Shown: in pieces, positions 7,155 to 14,907 of the stretch
Position numbering within the stretch: position 1 is the stretch's first letter
How the letters are laid out: every line of letters begins with the position of its first letter
Source of the DNA: Lachnospiraceae bacterium
GTDB lineage: Bacteria > Bacillota > Clostridia > Lachnospirales > Lachnospiraceae
Assembly: GCA_014804565.1 (NCBI GenBank)
Contig: JAAUZN010000082.1
Location: forward strand, 9,765-26,874
DNA: 17,110 bases
Direction: 5' to 3'
The notes under the pieces: generated by a model
Databases searched by the model: none
The model's input: the letters and a program-made list of their open reading frames with translations, nothing else
What the model was told of the DNA's origin: nothing
Translations under genes and position numbers: made by a program

Positions 7155-7232
7155 ATGTTGTTGTGTCAGCAATGTTTTTATTTCCTGCGGGAGAAAGTAA
7201 AAATAAAAAAGATGTGAGCATTTTGAAATATA

Positions 7233-7241
7233 TGGTACAAT
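7233..7241 (+). promoter_or_regulatory. extended -10 promoter of EAL gene
   Basis: TGG-TACAAT is an extended -10 (TGN plus five of six -10 bases). No good -35 lies at 16-18 bases; a TTGAAA at 7223 is too close. Transcription would begin near 7248, leaving a leader of about 85 bases before the coding start. Confidence 0.45.
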
Positions 7242-7332
7242 ACTTTTTATAGACATATTTTATCCCTGCCGGCAGCGAGCCGATCGGGCATGCTTGCAGA
7301 AGGATGATCAGCTTATGGAAGGAAGTGAGTAT

Positions 7333-9609
7333 ATGCAGATTACCATGACAGGGTTCCTGTTTCTTTTGTTGGCAATGAACATTATTATGATTTTGCGGCT
7401 CCGTGATATGAAGAGGACGGACGTCATAGGACATCTTAGAAATTTGGCTTTTGGAGTGGCCGGGATTATTATTCCAGAGATGGTTATATTGCTTACAAAG
7501 GACAGACAGATTGCTTATTGTGCATTTACATTTTACTACATTGCCTTTGCGTGGTATGCAATGATGATTTTCAGGTTTTCTGTCAACTACTCAGGATATA
7601 AATTATTTAAATCTTATAAATCGCCTTTCCTTTGGATTGCAGTGATAGAGTCGGCTGCTTTAATCTGGGGTATGTTTTCGGAGAGATTTTTTACAATCAC
7701 CCATGCCAGGTGGTATGAGCATATATACTGGATTTCCAGAGGATTTTCCGTGTTCTATGTATTTGCCATAGTGAGTGGTATTGCCTTGATCGGGGCGGTG
7801 GTCGTGCTAATTATCGCGGCGTCCCAAAGCGCCAGAATATATCGGCCTAAGTATTCGGGCGTTGCGATCATTATTGCGGTGATGGCGGCTTCCAGCGTGT
7901 ATTCACAGATCAGGAATCAGCCTCTTCTGGTGCAGGTGGGTTGTTTTGCGCTTTGCGAAATGATTATTGTGTATATGGCGGTGTATTATGCACCCAGAAA
8001 GCTGAATCAGAGGGCGATGCAGTTCGTGGCCGATAAACTGAATGATGGTATCGTGTTATATGATGACGAACATCAGCTTCAATTTGTAACCGCGGGATAC
8101 AGCGAAGCGGTCGGACTTAAGGGAATGCAGGGAATAGATAATGAGGAGATGTATTGGACCAGAGTGATCTCCGGGGCCAATGTGGAGAATGCCTGGAACG
8201 GGAAGGTGATGTCGGTTGTTCGAGATGGCGGTACATACTATTACGAGATTCAGCATAGGGCGCTTGATGAGGACGGCAAGTTAATCGGAATCGTTTATTG
8301 GATTAGAAATGTCACCGAATCCATAAAGAATTATGGGGAAATGGTTCGCCGCGCTAATTTTGACGAGCTCACTGGGATTTATAATGAGGCGCATTTTCAT
8401 GAAATGGCGAGGAAACTGCTTGAGGAAAACCCGGACACTGACTTTGTCATGACATGTTCGAGTGTTGAAAAGTTCAGGGTTTTCAAAGAACTGTTTGGTC
8501 AGGAAAAATATGATGACTATCTGATTCGGACGGCAGAGGCTTTAAGGACGGGGCTGGTTCATATTCCGAATTGCAAATATGGCAGAATCGGGGAAGCGGA
8601 TTTTTATATAATGATGCCGAAGGAGGCCTTCGATCCGCAACAGTTTCTGGATGCGATAAACGGGGTGGCGAAAGCGTATAGCACCAATAACTTTAGTTTG
8701 ATTGTAAAGGCCGGTGTGTGCGAGATAACGGAGCCGTCACAGGATATGCTGGCGATTTGCAATAAGGCTTCCATGGCCTGCGACACAATTAAAGGTGATT
8801 ATGGAAAGCAAATTATGTGGTTTGATGAGAGCATCCAGAAGGAGTCGAGGCTGAGGGAGCGCTACAACGCCGAGCTGAGTAAGGCGATTGAACATGGGGA
8901 ATTGCAGATTTACCTGCAGCCGCAAGTAGACAATGAGGGTAAAGTAATCGGTGCGGAGGCTTTGGTAAGGTGGATACACAGGGAGGACGGCTTGATTCCC
9001 CCGGCGTATTTCATTCCCTTCTTTGAAATGAACGGCAGGATCACGGAGTTGGATATCTGTATTTGGAGGCAGGCTTGTGAGAAGCTGAGGGAATGGAAGG
9101 AGAAGGGCAGGGATGACCTTTATATATCGGTCAATATCTCGGCAAAAGATCTATATGCCCTTGATATTTATGAGCATTATGTATCGCTTGTGAGAGAGTA
9201 CGGTATTGAGGCCAAAAACTTGAAGCTGGAAATTACGGAATCTGCAATTATCAATGATTTGAAGCAGCATGTGCACCTGGTGGAGAGACTGCAGGAGGCG
9301 GGCTTCGAGGTGGAGATGGATGATTTCGGGAGCGCGTATTCTTCCTTTAACATGCTGAAAGATATCTGTGTGGATGTGCTTAAGATTGATATGAAGTTCT
9401 TAGGGGATACGGAAAATGAGGAGCGAAGTCATGCCATCCTTAAAAGTATCGTGGATTTGGCGGGAGAGCTTCACATGAAAACCATCGCGGAGGGCGTGGA
9501 GACAGAGGAGCAGCTGGAGTTCCTTAAAGGAGTGGGCTGTGATATCTATCAGGGGTACTATTTTTCAAAGCCTATGCCCGTGGCGGATTTTGAGGTGAAG
9601 TATTTATGA
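7333..9609 (+). CDS. 7TM-PAS-GGDEF(degenerate)-EAL c-di-GMP phosphodiesterase
   Basis: A 758-residue membrane sensor enzyme. Residues 1-225 hold about seven hydrophobic helices like the N-terminal 7TM module of some histidine kinases. Residues about 230-345 look like a PAS domain (DGIVLYDDEHQLQFV). A GGDEF-like domain begins at FDELTGIYNE, but its signature is GEADF (420-424) and the metal-binding segment is altered, so cyclase activity is unlikely. The EAL domain is complete: E542-A543-L544, VNISA, EITES, D663-D664-FG, LKID, AEGVET and QGYYFSKP. It should hydrolyse c-di-GMP to pGpG at the inner membrane in response to an external or PAS signal. I start it at ATG 7333 (AAGGAAG at 7319-7325, 7 bases), just before the first helix; ATG 7315 and TTG 7294 are alternatives. 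It faces the solute-binding lipoprotein gene tail to tail. Confidence 0.92.
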   Translation: MQITMTGFLFLLLAMNIIMILRLRDMKRTDVIGHLRNLAFGVAGIIIPEMVILLTKDRQIAYCAFTFYYIAFAWYAMMIFRFSVNYSGYKLFKSYKSPFLWIAVIESAALIWGMFSERFFTITHARWYEHIYWISRGFSVFYVFAIVSGIALIGAVVVLIIAASQSARIYRPKYSGVAIIIAVMAASSVYSQIRNQPLLVQVGCFALCEMIIVYMAVYYAPRKLNQRAMQFVADKLNDGIVLYDDEHQLQFVTAGYSEAVGLKGMQGIDNEEMYWTRVISGANVENAWNGKVMSVVRDGGTYYYEIQHRALDEDGKLIGIVYWIRNVTESIKNYGEMVRRANFDELTGIYNEAHFHEMARKLLEENPDTDFVMTCSSVEKFRVFKELFGQEKYDDYLIRTAEALRTGLVHIPNCKYGRIGEADFYIMMPKEAFDPQQFLDAINGVAKAYSTNNFSLIVKAGVCEITEPSQDMLAICNKASMACDTIKGDYGKQIMWFDESIQKESRLRERYNAELSKAIEHGELQIYLQPQVDNEGKVIGAEALVRWIHREDGLIPPAYFIPFFEMNGRITELDICIWRQACEKLREWKEKGRDDLYISVNISAKDLYALDIYEHYVSLVREYGIEAKNLKLEITESAIINDLKQHVHLVERLQEAGFEVEMDDFGSAYSSFNMLKDICVDVLKIDMKFLGDTENEERSHAILKSIVDLAGELHMKTIAEGVETEEQLEFLKGVGCDIYQGYYFSKPMPVADFEVKYL

Positions 9610-9612
9610 TTC

Positions 9613-9641
9613 TTCAGGCAGATGGTTGTTATCTGCCTGAA
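9613..9641. terminator. hairpin between convergent genes
   Basis: TTCAGGCAGAT and ATCTGCCTGAA form a perfect 11-bp stem with a 7-base loop (GGTTGTT). It fills most of the 36 bases between the EAL gene stop and the stop of the opposing lipoprotein gene. A T-run is poor on both strands, so I call it a probable bidirectional terminator. Confidence 0.55.
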
Positions 9642-9645
9642 AAAT

Positions 9646-11013
9646 TTACTTCCATGCAGGATCGTTCGCTGCTTGTGCAAGGGAAGCGCGTCTTGCGTCA
9701 ATCTGGGTTAGAACATCCCTGGGAGACATTGTTCCCTCGCACATTTTGAGAATATCATCGGAGATTTCACCCCATTGTTCATTGAAATAAGTAACCTCAT
9801 CCTGCAGAACCAGACCGGACTCCTCATCGCCAAACTGGTCAAGGAATTCTATTGTCACTTCATCATGGCTGGTGACTTGTCCCAAATCAAAAGGAAGATT
9901 ATTCACGCTGTGGGAACTGTCAATCACATATTGTATGTTGTCCTTTGTTGCGATATATTGTAAATATAATTTTGCTGCATCGATATTCTGGGATGCGCTG
10001 CATATATATTTTGACGGCCCGGTAGGGTGGACATTGAGTATCTGGTTGTCACAGACGGGCAGCAGCATGATGCCAAAATCTTCTTTATCGAAACCTTTGT
10101 TCATATCGTTGGATATGATGGAATTGATCATTCCGGGTCTCAGCATACACATTGCATATTCGCCGTTGGCCAGATATCCAACCGCATTGTCATAGATGTC
10201 CGTTGCAAAATTTTCACCCATGTATCCGCTAAGTGCCAGATTTTGTATCTGCTCCAGAGCAAGCTTCATCGATTCAAGCTCCGTAAATGTGATCGTATTG
10301 TTGTTTAATTTTTCAATGGTTCCCGGCTCGCTTATTTCAAGAAACTGGCCTGTCTCGGCAAACAGCATTGTCTGGTGCCATCCGTCGGCCATTGGCTCGT
10401 AAATAGGTATCACACCAGTGGCTGTAACGTTTTGGCACATGGTGACAAAGGCGTCATATGTGGTCGGGACTTCTGTAATCCCTGCGTTGTTTAGCAGCTC
10501 CTTATTGTAGATCATATAGTAATCAGTTGTATTGTCAAAGTAGGACATTCCGTAATTGCGGCCATCAATCGATGTTTCTGCGGCCGAGAAAGTATCATAG
10601 ACCGCCATCCAAGGCTCGTCTGAGAGGTCAACAGAGTATTTGTCAAGCTGATAAGTGTTTTTGATTGCCAATCCGGACTGGGTCATAAAGATATCCGGCG
10701 GATCATCGCCGTCCAATTTGGCAAAAAGTGTGTCCAAATAGACATCATCCTGATACAGATCGTAAACCACCTGAATACCTGTTGCGGCTTCAAAATTTGT
10801 CCCCAACTGCATCTCCGCATCTGTTACCCAATCTGACGATGCCATCAGAGTAATCGTGGAACCGGTCAGTTTGGATTCGCGGGCGAGGTTTTTAAATGTA
10901 AGATCATTTTCCGAAAATTCGGAGCCGCATCCGGTGAACAGGATGACACATAAAGGGATACATAGTAATTTTAAAAGACTTTTTTTCAGATTATTCAACG
11001 ATATTTTCTCCAT
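9646..11013 (-). CDS. sugar-type ABC transporter solute-binding lipoprotein (orphan)
   Basis: A 455-residue extracellular solute-binding protein of family 1 (SBP_bac_1, carbohydrate class). It starts with a basic n-region (MEKISLNNLKKSLLKLL), a hydrophobic stretch and a lipobox FTGC with C29, so it is a membrane-anchored lipoprotein. Family-like segments follow: ITLMASSDW, FEAATGIQVVYDLY, DPPDIFM, the YGMSYF...YYMIYNKELL core, NGEYAMCMLRPGM and the C-terminal DARRASLAQ. I prefer the ATG at 11013; a TTG at 11037 would add eight polar residues, although it has GGTGG four bases upstream. No permease or ATPase gene is adjacent, so it either serves a transporter encoded elsewhere or acts as a ligand sensor. 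A strong promoter lies at 11081-11110 on its strand. Confidence 0.9.
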   Translation of the reverse strand: MEKISLNNLKKSLLKLLCIPLCVILFTGCGSEFSENDLTFKNLARESKLTGSTITLMASSDWVTDAEMQLGTNFEAATGIQVVYDLYQDDVYLDTLFAKLDGDDPPDIFMTQSGLAIKNTYQLDKYSVDLSDEPWMAVYDTFSAAETSIDGRNYGMSYFDNTTDYYMIYNKELLNNAGITEVPTTYDAFVTMCQNVTATGVIPIYEPMADGWHQTMLFAETGQFLEISEPGTIEKLNNNTITFTELESMKLALEQIQNLALSGYMGENFATDIYDNAVGYLANGEYAMCMLRPGMINSIISNDMNKGFDKEDFGIMLLPVCDNQILNVHPTGPSKYICSASQNIDAAKLYLQYIATKDNIQYVIDSSHSVNNLPFDLGQVTSHDEVTIEFLDQFGDEESGLVLQDEVTYFNEQWGEISDDILKMCEGTMSPRDVLTQIDARRASLAQAANDPAWK

Positions 11014-11080
11014 TCCCGTTTCAAGTTCTGCGAGCAATATACCACCGGATATGTTCGCGACAGAGTTGCCGATTAAGCCG

Positions 11081-11110
11081 ATTTTATCATAATAAGCGGA
11101 GCGGTGTCAA
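11081..11110 (-). promoter_or_regulatory. sigma-A promoter of solute-binding lipoprotein
   Basis: On the minus strand, a perfect -35 TTGACA (11105-11110) and a -10 TAAAAT (11081-11086) are 18 bases apart, and the -10 is preceded by TGA, giving an extended TGN. This is one of the best promoter matches in the window. Transcription would start near 11074, about 60 bases before the ATG. Confidence 0.7.
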
Positions 11111-11177
11111 AAAATAGAATAATTAGTTGACAAAAAGGGAGAGGTTTGTCATCTGCTATGATACAAATTCGTGGAGT

Positions 11178-11204
11178 TTGACACCCATCGGAAAAATTGA
11201 TAAT
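11178..11204 (+). promoter_or_regulatory. possible promoter of second aldo/keto reductase
   Basis: A perfect TTGACA (11178-11183) is followed by GATAAT (11199-11204, spacer 15) or TAATGT (11201-11206, spacer 17). The -35 lies in TTTGACACC, the exact inverse of the box containing the divergent promoter's -35. Another candidate is the extended -10 TGC-TATGAT at 11154-11162. Confidence 0.4.
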
Positions 11205-11305
11205 GTAGACGCAGAGGAATTGCGAGAGGTGTTGGGAACCGGCGATGCCACGGTGATATTGTCTTTTGAATAGGGAGAAAGTTTAAAATAAGGAGGAGCG
11301 AGGAT

Positions 11306-12439
11306 ATGATTTACAGAAAATTTCAGGATGTTGAATTATCCGGTTTAGGGCTTGGCATGATGCGTCTGCCTGTGGTGAACGGTGATGACGGAGTGGTGGA
11401 TGAGAGTGCCGTCGCAGAAATGGTTGACTATGCTTACAAGAATGGGATCAATTACTTTGATACGGCATGGGGTTATCATAACGGCAATTCAGAGCTGGCT
11501 GCAGGAAAATGTCTTTCCAAGTACCCGCGGGAAAGCTATTATCTTGCTACGAAATTTCCGGGCTATGATAATTCCAATATGGACAAAGTAGAGGAGATAT
11601 TCGAGAAGCAGCTTGAAAAATGTCAGACTGCGTATTTTGATTTCTATTTGTTCCACAATGTCTATGAAGGAAACATTGATGATTATCTGAATCCGAAATT
11701 TGGGATTCTGGAATATCTGTTGAAGCAGAAGGAGAATGGCCGCATCAAGCATCTTGGCTTCTCGGCTCACGGCAGTGTAGAAGTGATAAAGCGTTTCCTG
11801 GATGCCTATGGGAAACATATGGAATTCTGTCAGCTTCAGCTCAACTATATGGACTGGCATTTTCAGAATGCTCAGGAAAAGGCTGCTATGATACACAAAG
11901 CCGGTATTCCGATCTGGGTTATGGAACCTATGCGGGGCGGAAAATTGGCAAAGGCATCTGAGGAACTGACCGCTGTATTGCAGTCCATGCGCCCGGAGGA
12001 AACGGTTCCCGGATGGGCATTCCGTTTCTTACAGAGCATTCCCGGAGTGACAATGGTGCTTTCCGGTATGTCCAATATGGAGCAGTTGAAAGCCAATATT
12101 GCCACCTATGAGACGGATGAACCTTTGAGCCAGGAGGAATTGGACACTTTGGTGAAGAAGGTGGATGAGGAAGTTGTCAAGGGAGGATTGCCCTGTACGG
12201 CTTGTCATTATTGTACCAGCCATTGCCCGAAGAAGCTTCCCATTCCGGAGCTGATCGCTCTGTACAATGAGCACAAGCTTACTGGCGGCGGTTTTATCGC
12301 GCCTATGGCAGTGGGCAGTATGCCCGAGGAGCAGAGGCCCGCTAACTGCATCGGGTGTAAAGGCTGTGAGCAGGTCTGCCCGCAGCAGATTAAAATTTCC
12401 GGGATGATGAAAGATTTTACTGCCATGATCGGGATGTAA
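11306..12439 (+). CDS. aldo/keto reductase with C-terminal 2x[4Fe-4S] domain (second, longer type)
   Basis: A 377-residue oxidoreductase. The barrel carries the tetrad D52 (YFDTAWGYHNGNSE), Y57, K83 (ATKFP) and H117 (YLFHNV); GFSAHG and WVMEPMRGG are typical of the clostridial group of ferredoxin-fused aldo/keto reductases. Two cysteine sets follow: C297, C300, C303, C307 and C348, C351, C354, C358, both ending CP. It differs clearly from the 341-residue reductase at 3665, with longer spacing between the cysteine sets and different flanks, so it is not a recent duplicate. Substrate unknown. AGGAGG at 11291-11296 lies 9 bases before the ATG. It is divergent from the solute-binding lipoprotein and ends 9 bases from the opposing apbE stop, leaving no room for a separate terminator. 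Confidence 0.92.
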   Translation: MIYRKFQDVELSGLGLGMMRLPVVNGDDGVVDESAVAEMVDYAYKNGINYFDTAWGYHNGNSELAAGKCLSKYPRESYYLATKFPGYDNSNMDKVEEIFEKQLEKCQTAYFDFYLFHNVYEGNIDDYLNPKFGILEYLLKQKENGRIKHLGFSAHGSVEVIKRFLDAYGKHMEFCQLQLNYMDWHFQNAQEKAAMIHKAGIPIWVMEPMRGGKLAKASEELTAVLQSMRPEETVPGWAFRFLQSIPGVTMVLSGMSNMEQLKANIATYETDEPLSQEELDTLVKKVDEEVVKGGLPCTACHYCTSHCPKKLPIPELIALYNEHKLTGGGFIAPMAVGSMPEEQRPANCIGCKGCEQVCPQQIKISGMMKDFTAMIGM

Positions 12440-12448
12440 CAGGATGAT

Positions 12449-13480
12449 TCAACGGAACTGGTCAGAATAGTACACAGTGCCGTCTCTGGTGATCAGAAGA
12501 TACTCTACATCCGGATAGTTATCTAAAAACTGACGTCCTTTCTCAAGCCCCATGCAAAGGCAGGCTGTGGAGAGGGCGTCTGCTTTTGTGGAGGATTCAC
12601 ACAGAATAGTGACTCCTGCCAGTTCATTTTCTACGGGATAGCCTGTGGATGTGTCAAGAACATGATGATAGAGGGTGTCCCCTTCATAAAAATAGCGCTC
12701 ATAGATACCGGAGGTCACCACGGAAGCGTCCCTGACCTCAACGGTGTCCAGGGTTGTTCCCTCCGGGGCGAAAGGCTCCTGAATACCGATGCGGAAGGGC
12801 GAGCCGTCCGGCTTTTCACCGATGGTGATCACATTGCCGCCCAGACTGATGCAGGCGCTCCGGGCACCCTGCGAGAGCAGATATTCTTTCATTTGATCGG
12901 CGATATAGCCTTTGGCGATAAAACCTAAGTCAATGGCGGCTTCCGGATCTTGCAGCGTGACGGTATTATAGCCGAGTTCCCCGTTCTCATTCGAAGAATC
13001 GACACTAAAGCGGATGGTATCGCAGGATACATGGGAGAGCGCCTCTTTGATGGCGGCATCCTTCGGCACCTGCGCTTGACCCTCGGAGCCGAAGTTCCAA
13101 AGCCCGCTGACAGGGCGTATGGTAGGGTCGATTCGCCGTTCTGTTGTGTTAGCGTAGTCCACTGCTGTCACAAGGAGGGAGACTGTCTCCTCCGAGACCG
13201 TGACAGGTTCCCCATTTCCGTGGTTAATGTTCCACACATCGGATCCTTCTTTTGTTGCACTGAAAAGATTCTCATATTTTTCCGCCAGCGCAAAACACCC
13301 GTCCAACACAGAAGCATCTTCTGTATCATATAAAGTGATCTGAATTACCGTATCAAAATAAAAGCCGGTGCGGGAGATGGGCTCTGTGTTTCTCGTACAG
13401 CCGGTCATCAGTGATGTAATAGAAAATAGTAAGATAAATAACAATATTATATATGATTTTACAATTGCCTGCTTTTTCAA
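12449..13480 (-). CDS. apbE: FAD:protein FMN transferase, lipoprotein
   Basis: ApbE-family enzyme that transfers FMN from FAD to a threonine of target proteins such as Rnf or Nqr subunits, on the outer face of the membrane. The 343-residue product has a lipoprotein signal (lipobox LMTGC, C28). Catalytic and binding segments are present: GFYFDTVIQITLYD, DPTIRPVSGLWNFG, DLGFIAKGYIAD, ISLGGN, H-VLDTSTGYPV, and the metal-binding TKADALSTA. It appears intact. The start is a TTG at 13480, supported by AGCAGG about 9 bases upstream and by the normal KKQ...hydrophobic signal. No Rnf/Nqr or flavoprotein target is visible in the window. It is convergent with the Fe-S reductase and divergent from the GH25-like gene, with an ordered 250-base gap between them. 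Confidence 0.93.
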   Translation of the reverse strand: MKKQAIVKSYIILLFILLFSITSLMTGCTRNTEPISRTGFYFDTVIQITLYDTEDASVLDGCFALAEKYENLFSATKEGSDVWNINHGNGEPVTVSEETVSLLVTAVDYANTTERRIDPTIRPVSGLWNFGSEGQAQVPKDAAIKEALSHVSCDTIRFSVDSSNENGELGYNTVTLQDPEAAIDLGFIAKGYIADQMKEYLLSQGARSACISLGGNVITIGEKPDGSPFRIGIQEPFAPEGTTLDTVEVRDASVVTSGIYERYFYEGDTLYHHVLDTSTGYPVENELAGVTILCESSTKADALSTACLCMGLEKGRQFLDNYPDVEYLLITRDGTVYYSDQFR

Positions 13481-13524
13481 ATCGATTTACCTGCTTTTGC
13501 CTTTCTAAATTTGCCATTTTGATG

Positions 13525-13536
13525 ATATCATGATAT
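13525..13536. repeat. 12-bp perfect palindrome upstream of apbE
   Basis: ATATCATGATAT is its own reverse complement and lies 45-56 bases upstream of the apbE start codon. Its position in the divergent gap fits an operator, but AT-rich palindromes also arise by chance. Confidence 0.4.
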
Positions 13537-13537
13537 T

Positions 13538-13595
13538 ATGATCGCAAGAGAAAAACAAGCGGCTCCGAAGGAGACATTTGTTTTTCTGCGATCAT
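13538..13595. repeat. 58-base long inverted repeat
   Basis: ATGATCGCA (13538-13546) pairs with TGCGATCAT (13587-13595), and GAAAAACAA (13550-13558) pairs with TTGTTTTTC (13578-13586); the left arm has only a 3-base AGA bulge. The centre carries its own CTCC-GAA-GGAG hairpin (13563-13573). The result is 18 paired bases plus an inner stem. It lies between divergent apbE and the GH25-like gene. I cannot assign it to a known repeat family. Confidence 0.7.
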
Positions 13596-13601
13596 TAACG
13601 A

Positions 13602-13649
13602 GAAAGTGTTTGACGAAGTCAAACAGGAAGTGCGTAAGCACGGGCTTTC
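13602..13649 (+). ncRNA. candidate structured leader, small three-way junction
   Basis: GAAAG (13602-13606) can pair with CTTTC (13645-13649) and encloses two perfect hairpins: TGTTTGAC-GAA-GTCAAACA (13607-13625) and GTGC-GTAA-GCAC (13630-13641, a GNRA loop). It lies 83 bases before the GH25-like ATG. The same bases also read as an open frame (VFDEVKQEVRKHGLSSMYDI) without a convincing start, so a coding remnant is the alternative. Confidence 0.35.
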
Positions 13650-13731
13650 GAGTATGTATGATATTGAGTCTGCGTCTATGATAACATAACATCTAGTAAA
13701 AAAACAGAGCAACAGAGGAGTGTTTTGTAAA

Positions 13732-14907
13732 ATGAGATTACCGAGAGAAGAGGAAGCAGGGGGCGGCATGGGCCCCTCCGTGATCTATATGATCGTCGGT
13801 GTATCCGCATTTATACTGATCGTTCTGCTGGCCGTATTCCGTAATAATGACAAGAAGAGCGGCGGCAGTGAATATCTGCAGGAGGTTCAAAGACAGCAGC
13901 AGGAAGCTGTGCAGGAAGAGCAGCTTGCGATTCAGGAAGAGGAGGCAGCGCCAAAGCTTCGGGCGGAGGACTTAGATTTCTGGGATATGTATCCGGAAGA
14001 GGAGGAAGTGCCTGAGGAAGAGAAAAAGCCGGCAGAAAGCGTCAGTAAAAACCCATACACGGAGAAAGCCGAAAAGGAGAAGGAAAAGGATAGGGAGGTG
14101 GAGCGCCAGAAGGAAGAAGAGGAGCGCAACGATCCTGCCACGGACGGTAAGCACACTTTGATCACGAACCGCGACGGCTCGGAGGAGTGGGTGTTGATCA
14201 GCCCCTATCTGAAAAAGAATACTTTTGATTTCACCAACATGGAAGACAAGGCCGGACTGAAGCGCTATATGGAGAACGGCAGAAAAACCTCCTATGTGGG
14301 GGTGGATATTTCCAAACACACGGGGAAAATTTATTTCCCAAGCCTCAAGGCGGCAGGGGTGGATTATGTGATGATCCGGCTGGGAAGCCGGGGCTACAGC
14401 ACAGGACAGATCACGCTGGATGAGAATTTTAAGGAAAACATCGAGGGAGCGATCGAGGCGCAGCTGGATGTGGGAGTCTATTTTTACTCGCAGGCAATCT
14501 CTCAGGATGAGGCAATCCAGGAGGCGAATTTCGTGGTGCAGAATCTGGAGCCTTACAGGGGCAAGGTGAAATATCCCATTGCCTTTAATATGGGGTTTGT
14601 GTCCAATGATAAATCCAGAATAGAAGGACTGAGCAGAGAAGATAAGACGGCGGTGACAGTCAGTTTTTTGGAGGGCGTTAAGGCTGCGGGCTATGTGCCT
14701 ATGGTCTATGGGGATAAAGAGTGGCTGCTCAAGGAAGTGGATCTGACCAAGCTGCAGGATTTTGATGTGTGGCTTTCTCAGGAGGAGGATATTCCCGATT
14801 ATCCTTATCTGTATTCCATGTGGCAGTATGATACAGACGGTGTGTTAAATGGAATAGATGGCGGGGCAGATTTAAATATCTGTTTTGTCGGCTATTCGGA
14901 ACGATAA
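13732..14907 (+). CDS. membrane-anchored GH25-fold protein, predicted catalytically inactive
   Basis: A 391-residue protein. After MRLPREEEAGGG a single transmembrane helix spans about residues 15-37 (VIYMIVGVSAFILIVLLAVF). A long Glu/Lys/Gln-rich, probably coiled-coil stalk reaches to about residue 135. Residues about 188-390 form a GH25 (Chalaropsis-type lysozyme) domain: GVDISKHTG with D192, MIRLGSRGY, VGVYFYSQAIS, DVWLSQ, MWQYDTDG and a final GADLNICF. The catalytic D-x-E normally found after YPIAF is N286-M-G288 here, so both acidic residues are lost while the fold is kept. The frame is intact and shows no decay. It may bind peptidoglycan or act as a scaffold (inferred). The ATG at 13732 has AGAGGAG (13714-13720) at 11 bases; a GTG at 13720 overlaps that site. 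Its last 16 bases overlap the opposing gene. Confidence 0.9.
   Translation: MRLPREEEAGGGMGPSVIYMIVGVSAFILIVLLAVFRNNDKKSGGSEYLQEVQRQQQEAVQEEQLAIQEEEAAPKLRAEDLDFWDMYPEEEEVPEEEKKPAESVSKNPYTEKAEKEKEKDREVERQKEEEERNDPATDGKHTLITNRDGSEEWVLISPYLKKNTFDFTNMEDKAGLKRYMENGRKTSYVGVDISKHTGKIYFPSLKAAGVDYVMIRLGSRGYSTGQITLDENFKENIEGAIEAQLDVGVYFYSQAISQDEAIQEANFVVQNLEPYRGKVKYPIAFNMGFVSNDKSRIEGLSREDKTAVTVSFLEGVKAAGYVPMVYGDKEWLLKEVDLTKLQDFDVWLSQEEDIPDYPYLYSMWQYDTDGVLNGIDGGADLNICFVGYSER

Noticed and set aside
7175..7209. AT-rich inverted repeat TTTTTATTT / AAATAAAAA before the EAL gene
   Set aside because: Only A-T pairs with a 17-base loop, likely chance in AT-rich promoter DNA; the GC-rich hairpin at 7120-7154 is the credible terminator.
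7248..7332. Possible c-di-GMP riboswitch in the EAL gene leader, suggested by several short palindromes (CTGCCGGCAG, CCGATCGG, GCATGC)
   Set aside because: The leader is too short, and I cannot find the conserved GEMM-I or GEMM-II core motifs or a stable overall fold.
11127..11273. 48-codon open frame ending ...DATVILSFE just before the second reductase
   Set aside because: The only in-frame start near the beginning is a TTG without RBS, and a better promoter (-35 at 11178) lies inside the frame. It could be a gene remnant, but support is too weak to call.
13536..13769. Minus-strand frame of 77 codons in the apbE / GH25-like gap
   Set aside because: Its C-terminal part mirrors the plus-strand reading because the DNA is palindromic (13538-13595), and it has no RBS. 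Treated as a by-product of the inverted repeat.
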